From NCBI GenBank assembly GCA_017517385.1, contig JAFWZG010000021.1, forward strand, positions 1 through 43,888: 43,888 nucleotides of DNA. The letters run 5' to 3'. This stretch comes from Akkermansia sp. GTDB lineage: Bacteria > Verrucomicrobiota > Verrucomicrobiia > Verrucomicrobiales > Akkermansiaceae. Made by a program: the position numbers and the translations under genes. The notes below the pieces were generated by a model. It ran no database searches, had not been told where the DNA came from, and was given only the letters and a program-made list of their open reading frames with translations. Below are positions 1-5,762 of the stretch, one piece after another; position 1 is the stretch's first letter; each line of letters starts with the position of its first letter.

Positions 1-26
1 AACTCTACTATTGCTTGTTTACTCAT
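1..26 (-). CDS. 5' end of an unknown gene running off the left edge
   Basis: On the minus strand an ATG at 24-26 opens a frame that reads MSKQAIVE and continues out of the window. A possible promoter sits just upstream (TAATAT, complement of 45-50, with a weak TGGATG box at complement of 68-73). Only eight codons are visible, so the product cannot be named. It would be transcribed divergently from the UDP-glucose dehydrogenase gene. The call rests on start and promoter placement alone. Confidence 0.35.
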
Positions 27-85
27 TCTGAGTGACATGTGTATATATTAGTGCCTGATTTATGAGGCATCCAGCTTTTCACGTG

Positions 86-119
86 TCAGCCGAACTCGTG
101 GGAAGTGTCAGTTCGGTGA
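86..119. other. Hairpin in the intergenic region before ugd
   Basis: CCGAACT (90-96) pairs with AGTTCGG (110-116), and the stem extends through TCA/TGA with one bulged G. A short T run follows at about 124-128, so it could be a weak plus-strand terminator or an operator. There is no upstream plus-strand gene in view to terminate. Function is unknown. Confidence 0.3.
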
Positions 120-169
120 CTGGATTTTTGAGGCAATGCGACAGCCCCGTAGTAAGGCATAAGGGAACT

Positions 170-199
170 TTGTGCTTGCATTTGGGCTGTTTTTATGCT
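170..199 (+). promoter_or_regulatory. Possible sigma70-type promoter for ugd
   Basis: TTGTGC (170-175), an 18-nt spacer and TATGCT (194-199). Transcription would start near 206, giving a leader of about 36 nt before the ATG at 242. No Shine-Dalgarno sequence is visible in that leader. Confidence 0.4.
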
Positions 200-241
200 A
201 GCATTACTCAGCGCGGATGTGCGTGATAACTTTCTGTAGAC

Positions 242-1576
242 ATGAATCTTGCTATCGTAGGAACCGGTTATGTAGGCCTGACCACAGGTACTTGCTTCGC
301 TGAGGTGGGGCATAATGTTGTTTGTGTGGATAATAATGAGGAGAAGGTGAAGAGTCTCTGGCAGGGTAAGATGCCGATTTACGAGCCGGATTTGGAGGAA
401 ATGATTGTCTCTAATGTTTCCGCCGGTCGTCTTCGTTTTACCACGGATTTGGTATCTGCTGTGAAGGAATGTGAAATTATCTTCATTGCTGTGCCCACGC
501 CTCCTCATGAAGATGGCTCGGTGGACCTCTCTTACATTGAGGGTGTTTCTCGTGAAATCGCAAATGCTCTTTCGTTGGATTTGGAGTACCGCATCATCGT
601 GGATAAGTCCACTGTGCCTGTCAGCACCGGCAGTAAGGTGCAGCAGGTCATTGAGCGCTATGCTTGTAAGGGCGTTAAGGTGGATGTAGTCTCCAACCCT
701 GAGTTTTTGCGTGAGGGTAGCGCTGTTCATGACCTGATGAATCCTGACCGAATTGTCATCGGTGCGGATTCTCTGCAGGCCATGGATATGATGAAGCGTG
801 TCTACCAGCCTTTTAACGCTCCCATCGTGGAGGTGGACCTCGCTTCTGCTGAGCTTATTAAGCATGCAGCAAACTCTTTCCTGGCGCTTAAAATTTCCTA
901 CATCAACGCCGTTTCCGCCGTCTGTGAGAAGGCCGGGGCCGATGTTGAGCTGGTTGCCATGGGTATCGGTCTAGATAAGCGCATTTCCCGCCACTTCCTG
1001 AACGCCGGCCTTGGCTATGGCGGTTCTTGCTTCCCCAAGGATGTGAAGGGTTTTATCAATGTGGCTGAGCAGCTCGGTTCACCCATGGAAATCCTCAAGG
1101 AGGTGGAGCGTGTGAACGCCGCCCAGCTGGAGCGCTTCCTCGGCCGCATCCGCAAGAAGATGTGGGTGTTGCGCAACAAGCGTATAGCCGTGTGGGGTAT
1201 TGCCTTCAAGCAGAACACGGATGACGTGCGTGAGTCCGTAGCCGTAAAGCTTATTAAGCGCCTCTGTGATGAGGGGGCTATCGTCACCGCATATGACCCC
1301 AAGGCCTCTGAGACCGGCGCCCGCGCTCTGGAAGGTTACAACGTTACCATTTGTGATGATATGTACGAGTGCGCCCGTGGCGCTGAAGTGCTCGTGGTAG
1401 CAACCGAGTGGAAACAGTTCGCCATGGCAAACCTCGTGAAGCTTCGTGAGGTTGTGCGCCTCCCCATCATCTTTGATGGCCGCAACATCATTCACGGTGA
1501 GAATGCCATCCACGCCGGCTTCGAGTACCACTCCGTGGGCCGCAAGAATCTCTATCCTTCGGATAAGAAGATGTAA
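242..1576 (+). CDS. ugd: UDP-glucose 6-dehydrogenase
   Basis: Cytoplasmic enzyme that oxidises UDP-glucose to UDP-glucuronate with two NAD+, supplying uronic acid for capsule, exopolysaccharide or LPS. At 444 aa it matches the family length. The N-terminal Rossmann motif GTGYVG is at residues 7-12. The substrate-binding helix AELIKHAANSF is near 203-213. The catalytic cysteine is C263 in GYGGSCFPKD. The C-terminal UDP-binding domain is complete. The ATG at 242 puts the Rossmann strand at the extreme N-terminus, as is normal. The gene stands alone, with its own promoter and a strong terminator just downstream, so it appears to be monocistronic. No other polysaccharide genes are adjacent in view. 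Confidence 0.96.
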   Translation: MNLAIVGTGYVGLTTGTCFAEVGHNVVCVDNNEEKVKSLWQGKMPIYEPDLEEMIVSNVSAGRLRFTTDLVSAVKECEIIFIAVPTPPHEDGSVDLSYIEGVSREIANALSLDLEYRIIVDKSTVPVSTGSKVQQVIERYACKGVKVDVVSNPEFLREGSAVHDLMNPDRIVIGADSLQAMDMMKRVYQPFNAPIVEVDLASAELIKHAANSFLALKISYINAVSAVCEKAGADVELVAMGIGLDKRISRHFLNAGLGYGGSCFPKDVKGFINVAEQLGSPMEILKEVERVNAAQLERFLGRIRKKMWVLRNKRIAVWGIAFKQNTDDVRESVAVKLIKRLCDEGAIVTAYDPKASETGARALEGYNVTICDDMYECARGAEVLVVATEWKQFAMANLVKLREVVRLPIIFDGRNIIHGENAIHAGFEYHSVGRKNLYPSDKKM

Positions 1577-1609
1577 CGCTTCACCGTCCCCTGCGTTTTT
1601 TATCGTACC

Positions 1610-1645
1610 GCCCGGCTCCTCACCTGTGAGCCGGGCGCTTTTTTC
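1610..1645 (+). terminator. Rho-independent terminator after ugd
   Basis: A perfect 9-bp stem, GCCCGGCTC (1610-1618) with GAGCCGGGC (1628-1636), has a 9-nt loop and is followed by a T-rich tail. Confidence 0.9.
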
Positions 1646-1756
1646 GACGTGTTCTGCGGGGCGGGTGTATGTTGATGTGTTGTAAAAGTGACATTTTAAT
1701 AGGGAAAAGGGAGCTTATTAGCCCTATTTTATGCAAATTTAGGCATTTTTGAGGAA

Positions 1757-1792
1757 AAGAAAAAACGCCTTGCATTTTGATGCAAAGCGTTG
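1757..1792 (-). terminator. Rho-independent terminator for tRNA-Leu
   Basis: On the minus strand AACGCTTTGCA pairs with TGCAAGGCGTT (complement of 1764-1791, 6-nt loop), followed by a run of T. It lies 10 nt beyond the tRNA 3' end. Confidence 0.85.
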
Positions 1793-1801
1793 ATTTTCAG
1801 C

Positions 1802-1886
1802 TACCGCAGACGGGACTCGAACCCGTACAGACGTTACCGTCCGGGAGATTTTAAGTCTCCTGCGTCTACCATTCCGCCACTGCGGC
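1802..1886 (-). tRNA. tRNA-Leu (anticodon UAA)
   Basis: An 85-nt class II tRNA with a long variable arm. The acceptor stem starts GCCGCAG. The anticodon loop CTTAAAA gives anticodon UAA between GGAGA and TCTCC stems. The T-arm GGGTTCGAGTCCC is intact. Discriminator base is A, as for Leu. The 3' CCA is not encoded. Pair 1-72 appears to be G-U. Confidence 0.96.
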
Positions 1887-1919
1887 GCACGGAATGCAAG
1901 GTTGAACTTGCGTGGGCAT

Positions 1920-1948
1920 ATTCAAGCATATCAGGAGCGAGTTGACAA
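1920..1948 (-). promoter_or_regulatory. Promoter of tRNA-Leu
   Basis: Read on the minus strand: TTGTCA (complement of 1943-1948), a 17-nt spacer and TTGAAT (complement of 1920-1925), about 34 nt upstream of the tRNA 5' end. Confidence 0.5.
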
Positions 1949-1972
1949 GCAAAAACGTGGCGGGAAGGGGGC

Positions 1973-2407
1973 TTATGCCACAGAAAATTGCCTTAATCTG
2001 CCCAGTGCCAAATAATTTTTTTTCTCGATTTCCGGGTGCAGAGCTCGTCCCACGGGGCAGGAGCGGGCGGCGGCTTCCAGCAATTTTCGGCCATCTTCTG
2101 TGATGAAGTGGGGGACGGAGATGTTCAGCTCTATACTTTGAATGCTGCCCGCTTTCTCGCTGCAGGCGGCACGCACGCTGATGCCTTCCGCGGGGATGTC
2201 ATGGCGGGCGGCGGTGTATGCTATCATGCTCAGAGTGCATGAGGCAAGGCTGGCGCCGAGCATGGCGGCTGGGGTGGGGTACTCTCCGCGGCCTCCGATG
2301 GCGGAGGGAATGTCCGTCGCGAAGGTTTCGCCGGAGGCGCAGAAGCTTGTGTAGCAGCGCATGGCTCCACTGTGTAGGGTGGATGATGTGTATTTTTTGC
2401 AATCCAT
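1973..2407 (-). CDS. OsmC/Ohr-family protein
   Basis: A 144-aa protein of the OsmC/Ohr family, thiol-dependent peroxidases that reduce organic hydroperoxides or peroxide. The two family cysteines are present: C57 in the helix motif SLASCTLSMI and C117 in RSCPVGRALHP. Length matches E. coli OsmC (about 143 aa). It is a soluble cytoplasmic protein with no signal peptide. Which OsmC subgroup it belongs to cannot be settled by eye. It has its own promoter and faces away from the gene at 2591. A rubrerythrin elsewhere in the window suggests the organism invests in oxidative defence. Confidence 0.88.
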   Translation of the reverse strand: MDCKKYTSSTLHSGAMRCYTSFCASGETFATDIPSAIGGRGEYPTPAAMLGASLASCTLSMIAYTAARHDIPAEGISVRAACSEKAGSIQSIELNISVPHFITEDGRKLLEAAARSCPVGRALHPEIEKKNYLALGRLRQFSVA

Positions 2408-2434
2408 AGTTCAGTAGGGGTGGGTGAGGTGTAC

Positions 2435-2463
2435 ATTATCGCCAGCGCGGGGACTGCTAGCAA
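2435..2463 (-). promoter_or_regulatory. Promoter of the OsmC-family gene
   Basis: Minus strand: TTGCTA (complement of 2458-2463), a 17-nt spacer and GATAAT (complement of 2435-2440). The predicted leader is about 20-25 nt and lacks a Shine-Dalgarno sequence. Confidence 0.7.
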
Positions 2464-2537
2464 TCTAATTTTCCGCTTGTTTTTGTGGCTATATGTGCAA
2501 ATGGGTAATAAATGTCTTTTTATGTCTCATCTTCTGC

Positions 2538-2566
2538 TGGACAAAGCGTAGAAAGTGTGATTAATT
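2538..2566 (+). promoter_or_regulatory. Promoter of the hypothetical gene at 2591
   Basis: TGGACA (2538-2543), a 17-nt spacer and TTAATT (2561-2566). The predicted start of transcription is near 2573, about 18 nt before the ATG, and no Shine-Dalgarno sequence is seen. Confidence 0.5.
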
Positions 2567-2590
2567 AGAGCCACGTTTTTTACGCGAATC

Positions 2591-3088
2591 ATGAAGTCCT
2601 ACACCATTTTCCAGAAGTCGGATGACGAGACAGTCAATAATTTCCTCTCTTGGATGCGCAATCAGGAGCGCGGCGTGTACCGTGCCGCTCTGCGCGAGCT
2701 TGGCGCCCTGAAGAAGCTGCGTCCGCAGTTCATGCAGCAGAAGCCCGTTGAGGAGCAGTTTGCATGGATTAAGAAGATGCTGGCCTGGAAACCCGCTGAG
2801 ACCATCGCTGATCACCTCCTGCAGGTGTGGCTTATCCGTAAGCACGAGGGTATGCTTATCAACTTTATCGAGATGCTTGGCATTGAGCACAACGGCCACG
2901 GCGTGGTGGACGTACTCCCCGAGACTCTGGATGCTGAGAAGCTTCAGGCCGCTGTGGACGCTCTCTTTGAGAAGTATCCCGCCGGTGCAGTGTCCGTATA
3001 CCTGCACATGTTCCAGAACCAGACGGAGCAGGGCTGGCCCGAGCTGCAGGCTATTCTGGATAATGACGAGCGCGTGACCATTCGCTAA
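2591..3088 (+). CDS. Hypothetical protein, helical, 165 aa
   Basis: I do not recognise this family. The protein is mostly alpha-helical by composition, with no signal peptide, no membrane segment and no cysteine, so it is probably soluble and cytoplasmic. Highly regular codon use and its own promoter argue that it is real. It lies 26 nt upstream of tadA on the same strand and may be the first gene of a tadA-ybeY operon, which would hint at a link to RNA maturation or translation. That link is inference from position only. Confidence 0.8.
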   Translation: MKSYTIFQKSDDETVNNFLSWMRNQERGVYRAALRELGALKKLRPQFMQQKPVEEQFAWIKKMLAWKPAETIADHLLQVWLIRKHEGMLINFIEMLGIEHNGHGVVDVLPETLDAEKLQAAVDALFEKYPAGAVSVYLHMFQNQTEQGWPELQAILDNDERVTIR

Positions 3089-3114
3089 TACGCTCACTTC
3101 ATTCGGACTGCGTT

Positions 3115-3627
3115 TTGACGGAGGACGAACATTTTATGATGCTGGCTATGCGCGAGGCTGAGAAAGCCCGCGCGGCCGGCGAAGTTCCCTGCGGCTGCGT
3201 GATTGTGAAGGACAATCGCGTTATAGCTCGCGGCTGGAATCAGGTGGAAGCCCTCAAGGATGCTACTGCCCATGCGGAAATGCTGGCGCTTACTGCTGCC
3301 GAAGCTGCCGTGGGAGATTGGCGCCTGGAGGGCTGCACTGTATACGTCACAAAGGAACCATGCCCCATGTGCGCCGGTGCCATGGTGCACTGCCGACCGG
3401 ATCGTGTGGTGTTTGGTATACGTGATTCTAAGGGCGGAGCTTGTGGTGGCTGGATTCACCTGCTGGATTCTAACCCGCCGCTGAATCACAAGTGTGAGTG
3501 CGTGGGGGGAGTGCTCGGGGCAGAGTGTCTAGAGCAGTTTCAGAGCTTCTTCCGTGCTGCTCGGGCTGCTGCCAAACAGCGAAAACAACTTCTCAGAGAT
3601 CAGGCAGAAGATGACTCCGCAAATTGA
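3115..3627 (+). CDS. tadA: tRNA-specific adenosine deaminase
   Basis: Zinc-dependent deaminase that converts A34 to inosine in tRNA-Arg(ACG), widening wobble decoding. The deaminase motif HAE is at 53-55 (zinc ligand H53, proton-shuttle E55), and PCPMC supplies zinc ligands C83 and C86. I chose the TTG at 3115 because the resulting N-terminus (TEDEHFMMLAMREA) matches the family's first helix. An ATG at 3136 would remove part of it. At 170 aa the length is usual. The 3' end overlaps ybeY by 17 nt, a sign of co-transcription. The free adenosine/cytosine deaminase family is similar, but the EVPCGCVIV segment favours TadA. Confidence 0.92.
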   Translation: MTEDEHFMMLAMREAEKARAAGEVPCGCVIVKDNRVIARGWNQVEALKDATAHAEMLALTAAEAAVGDWRLEGCTVYVTKEPCPMCAGAMVHCRPDRVVFGIRDSKGGACGGWIHLLDSNPPLNHKCECVGGVLGAECLEQFQSFFRAARAAAKQRKQLLRDQAEDDSAN

Positions 3628-4075
3628 GCTTTATCTGAACGCTGAGTGCGAGTGGCTCAGCGATGAGCTGCTTGCTTCCTGGCAGGAAGCCCTCTCAGCC
3701 ATGCTGCCGGAGCTGCTGGCTCAGCCCAAGGGACCTGACCATGTGCTCAGTGAGCTTCCCTGTGTGGAAATCTCCGTGGTGGATGATGAAACCATTGCGC
3801 GGGTGCATGAGGAGTTTCTGGACGACCCCTCGGAGACGGACGCCATCACTTTTCCGTACGGTGAAATTCTTGTGAGCTGTGATACTGCCGCTCGCTATGC
3901 TGCGGAGCATGGCCTGAACCGCCACGAGGAGCTTTTTCGCTATATGGTGCATGGCTTAACTCATCTGCATGGTTATCTGGATTATGAACCTCAGGACCGC
4001 GAGGCACTTTTTGCTGTGCAGGAACCGCTTGTTGACCGATTCTTTCCGAAAAAAGCTTGCCAAAGCTCATCATAA
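3611..4075 (+). CDS. ybeY: Endoribonuclease YbeY (rRNA maturation factor)
   Basis: Metal-dependent RNase of the UPF0054 family, needed for 16S rRNA 3'-end maturation and ribosome quality control. The start at 3611 gives 154 aa, the family size. The metal-binding motif reads HGLTHLHGYLD: the first two His are present, but the third ligand, normally His in GYDH, is Asp. I recall the same Asp in Bacteroidota YbeY proteins, so it may still bind metal. The gene overlaps the tadA end and precedes tRNA-Arg. The tRNA promoter starts inside its last codons. Confidence 0.9.
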   Translation: MTPQIELYLNAECEWLSDELLASWQEALSAMLPELLAQPKGPDHVLSELPCVEISVVDDETIARVHEEFLDDPSETDAITFPYGEILVSCDTAARYAAEHGLNRHEELFRYMVHGLTHLHGYLDYEPQDREALFAVQEPLVDRFFPKKACQSSS

Positions 4076-4085
4076 GTGGTAGTAT
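4057..4085 (+). promoter_or_regulatory. Promoter of tRNA-Arg
   Basis: TTGCCA (4057-4062, inside the end of ybeY), a 17-nt spacer and TAGTAT (4080-4085). Predicted transcription starts about 9 nt before the tRNA. Confidence 0.65.
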
Positions 4086-4100
4086 AGCCGCGCGCAAGTT

Positions 4101-4174
4101 GCTCCGGTAGCTCAGTTGGATAGAGCACGAGCCTTCTAAGCTTGGGGTCCCGCGTTCGAGCCGCGGCCGGAGCG
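4101..4174 (+). tRNA. tRNA-Arg (anticodon UCU)
   Basis: A 74-nt cloverleaf. Acceptor GCTCCGG pairs with CCGGAGC, the D-arm is GCTC/GAGC, and the anticodon loop CTTCTAA gives UCU. The T-arm CCGCG/CGCGG surrounds TTCGAGC. The discriminator is G. CCA is not encoded. Phage-like sequence begins right after it, so it may have served as an integration site. Confidence 0.97.
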
Positions 4175-4187
4175 CTTCACTATACAT

Positions 4188-4229
4188 AACAGGCACCATT
4201 CCTTTTCGGAGTGGTGCCTGTTGCTTTTG
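4188..4229 (+). terminator. Terminator after tRNA-Arg
   Basis: AACAGGCACCA (4188-4198) pairs with TGGTGCCTGTT (4212-4222), and the stem continues through TTCC/GGAG to a 5-nt loop. A short T tract follows. Confidence 0.85.
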
Positions 4230-4231
4230 CT

Positions 4232-4747
4232 ATGGGCGGCCTTGCAAGCCTGCTGGGAGCGACGGAGGGCAAGCAGGGTGACAAGCCCGGCCCGGATGAT
4301 GACCCTGACAAGCCGAAGAAGAAAGCACCGGCACCCAAGGAGGAGGAGGACGCGGAGCCCGTGACTGCAGCCAAGACTGACGCCCCCACCGACCCCGCGC
4401 AGGAGTGGCTCGCGCCCATCAAGGAGAAGTTCTTGGAGGCTCGCAAGAACGGTGCCAGCATGGCTGAGCAGCAGCGGATGATACTCACGCTGCACCCGCG
4501 GACAAAGGCCCTTGCGGAAGCGTTCGCAAAGAACATTCTCGCCGGGCTCAGGGGTGAGGAGAAGGAAGAAGGCGTGGCCACTGCAAATGCCAGAGAGAAT
4601 GAATCAGAAGATATCGAAGCAAAGAATATTTGGGGATGCAACATAAAACACAAATGCCCGCAAAAAGGGACAACGAGAGAGACGAAAGAGAAGAATGTCA
4701 ATAGTATACCTAAAAGCTTCCCAAGGAGAAATAGAAAAAGCTCTTAA
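4232..4747 (+). CDS. Probable phage gene remnant (portal C-terminus-like)
   Basis: The frame reads 171 aa from the ATG at 4232, which lies only 3 nt past the tRNA-Arg terminator, and no promoter or ribosome site is visible. The first ~40 residues are low-complexity charged/proline (DDDPDKPKKKAPAPKEEE). Residues ~55-110 form helices that remind me of the C-terminal tail of Mu-like DUF935 portal proteins. At about 4570-4620 base composition changes abruptly from GC-rich to AT-rich. After that the reading looks like junk (KCPQKGTTRETKEK). My reading is a truncated portal-gene tail joined to unrelated DNA, hence not a functional protein. The family link is weak and from memory. Confidence 0.45.
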   Translation: MGGLASLLGATEGKQGDKPGPDDDPDKPKKKAPAPKEEEDAEPVTAAKTDAPTDPAQEWLAPIKEKFLEARKNGASMAEQQRMILTLHPRTKALAEAFAKNILAGLRGEEKEEGVATANARENESEDIEAKNIWGCNIKHKCPQKGTTRETKEKNVNSIPKSFPRRNRKSS

Positions 4748-5102
4748 AGAAGGGATAGAGTGGGTACTTAAACACAGAAAATCTCTTTATAGCGTATGTT
4801 ATGTAAAATCCGTAAATAAAAATGGAAAAGAAGAACTTTTGCCATTAGATTTACATCTAGATGATATTCTTCACGCTAATGAACATAACGACATGGCTGA
4901 AGAACTATGGAAAACAATATCACGCGGAGAATGGGTTATAAGAGACTCTGATGCAGATGAGGTCTATCGTATAGGTAGAAAGAAAGTAGTTTTACGAGAC
5001 TATACGAAAGCTCGTGATATGGGCAAAAGAAAAAGACTTGTAACTCACTACAAAGATAATATAGAGGATAAACCAAGAGAAGAAAAAAAGCCCTCAACAT
5101 GA
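4695..5102 (+). CDS. AT-rich accessory protein, possibly phage-associated nuclease-like
   Basis: A 135-aa protein whose codon use is strikingly AT-rich (AAA, ATA, AGA), unlike every neighbour, which indicates recent transfer. It is soluble, charged and has no signal peptide. The tail RKKVVLRDYTKARDMGKRKRL followed by VTHYKDN recalls the final strands of the barnase/EndoU/RelE-like nuclease domains found at the end of Mu-like minor head proteins. That would fit a portal remnant just upstream. The resemblance is by eye only, and catalytic residues cannot be assigned with confidence. It could be an orphan toxin, immunity or head-protein module. Confidence 0.55.
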   Translation: MSIVYLKASQGEIEKALKEGIEWVLKHRKSLYSVCYVKSVNKNGKEELLPLDLHLDDILHANEHNDMAEELWKTISRGEWVIRDSDADEVYRIGRKKVVLRDYTKARDMGKRKRLVTHYKDNIEDKPREEKKPST

Positions 5103-5110
5103 TTGAGGGC
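5088..5110 (-). terminator. Minus-strand-oriented terminator hairpin
   Basis: GCCCTCAA (5090-5097) pairs with TTGAGGGC (5103-5110) around a short loop. The A run on the plus strand before it becomes a U run on minus transcripts. It overlaps the stop of the AT-rich gene. No minus-strand gene immediately upstream is known, so its user is unclear. Confidence 0.55.
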
Positions 5111-5192
5111 ACGCAGTCAGGTGACACAGGCTTCAACCTCAGTCTACTATTAAGGCTCATGTGAGCTCCGCCTTGCAAGTTGCCGACCGGAC

Positions 5193-5220
5193 TTACACTT
5201 TAACGTGTAAATGCTTTTTT
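5193..5220 (+). terminator. Possible plus-strand terminator
   Basis: TTACAC (5193-5198) pairs with GTGTAA (5205-5210), and the sequence ATGCTTTTTT follows. It may end transcription of the AT-rich gene at 4695. Confidence 0.45.
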
Positions 5221-5301
5221 GTAAAGCCTGAACTTCAAAAAACTCTGACTTTTCACTCAAGTCATAGTTTGTGTGTGCTTACTTACCCCCAACACGGAGC
5301 G

Positions 5302-5330
5302 TGGCAAAAGTCAGAGCTGCGGTGTAAAAT
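5302..5330 (+). promoter_or_regulatory. Promoter of the small Cys-rich gene, predicted leaderless
   Basis: TGGCAA (5302-5307), a 17-nt spacer and TAAAAT (5325-5330). The ATG at 5337 falls 6 nt after the -10 box, at the expected transcription start itself. Confidence 0.65.
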
Positions 5331-5336
5331 AGCACT

Positions 5337-5762
5337 ATGGCAATTATTCCCGGAAAGACGTATTACCTGAAGTTGACAGCTAACCAGAACGAGAACGAGC
5401 TGCTGCATGGCGCGAGCCTCACGGCTGAAAATGGAGTAGACGTGTACTGCACGGCAAAGCTGCTGGAAAATCTGCTGGAGTGGCCCCCGGTAATGGAGGG
5501 GCCGCAGAAAATTAACCGCTGCGGCGAGTGTGCGCACCTTCGAGCCATGGAGGGCGGCAGCTACAATACTAAAGCATACAAGCGCAGGCCGTGGGGTGAC
5601 TGCGCGGTGTATGCCCAGAGTGAGGAGTACAAGAGCATGGTGGAGAATCACGTTTCGGGCTGTGGGGTAGCCATAAAAATCCCCGCCGGCGGGGAGGCTC
5701 GGCGGGGAATGAGGGGAGTGAGTGTGGGCGCGAGTTACTGCACGTTGTACATCTTGGTGTAG
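5337..5762 (+). CDS. Hypothetical Cys-containing protein, 141 aa
   Basis: I do not recognise the family. The middle carries CGEC, then WGDC about 25 residues on, then SGCG, a spacing that could bind zinc. There is no signal peptide or membrane segment. A good promoter places transcription start at the ATG, supporting a real leaderless gene. The last ~30 codons are odd: they run through the hairpin that terminates glgP on the other strand and overlap the glgP 3' end by 28 nt. The original C-terminus may therefore have been lost and replaced by read-through. Its position beside phage-like DNA suggests accessory origin. Confidence 0.55.
   Translation: MAIIPGKTYYLKLTANQNENELLHGASLTAENGVDVYCTAKLLENLLEWPPVMEGPQKINRCGECAHLRAMEGGSYNTKAYKRRPWGDCAVYAQSEEYKSMVENHVSGCGVAIKIPAGGEARRGMRGVSVGASYCTLYILV
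5675..5707 (-). terminator. Terminator of glgP
   Basis: CCCCGCC (5681-5687) pairs with GGCGGGG (5701-5707). On the minus strand the hairpin is followed by a U run (complement of 5675-5680). It lies within the coding end of the plus-strand gene at 5337. Confidence 0.75.

Noticed and set aside
86..865. Long minus-strand open frame overlapping ugd
   Set aside because: It lies opposite the clearly real ugd gene, has no recognisable domain and begins inside it. A shadow frame.
196..2462. Palindrome TGCTAGCA near the ugd promoter (196-203) and the OsmC-family promoter (2455-2462), with a near match before exbB
   Set aside because: Only two exact sites, at different places relative to the promoters; GCTAGC also occurs within genes. 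Probably chance.
4092..5181. Possible direct repeat (GCAAGTTGC) flanking the phage-like patch as att sites
   Set aside because: Only 9 nt match and it is upstream of the tRNA rather than in its 3' end; too short to claim.
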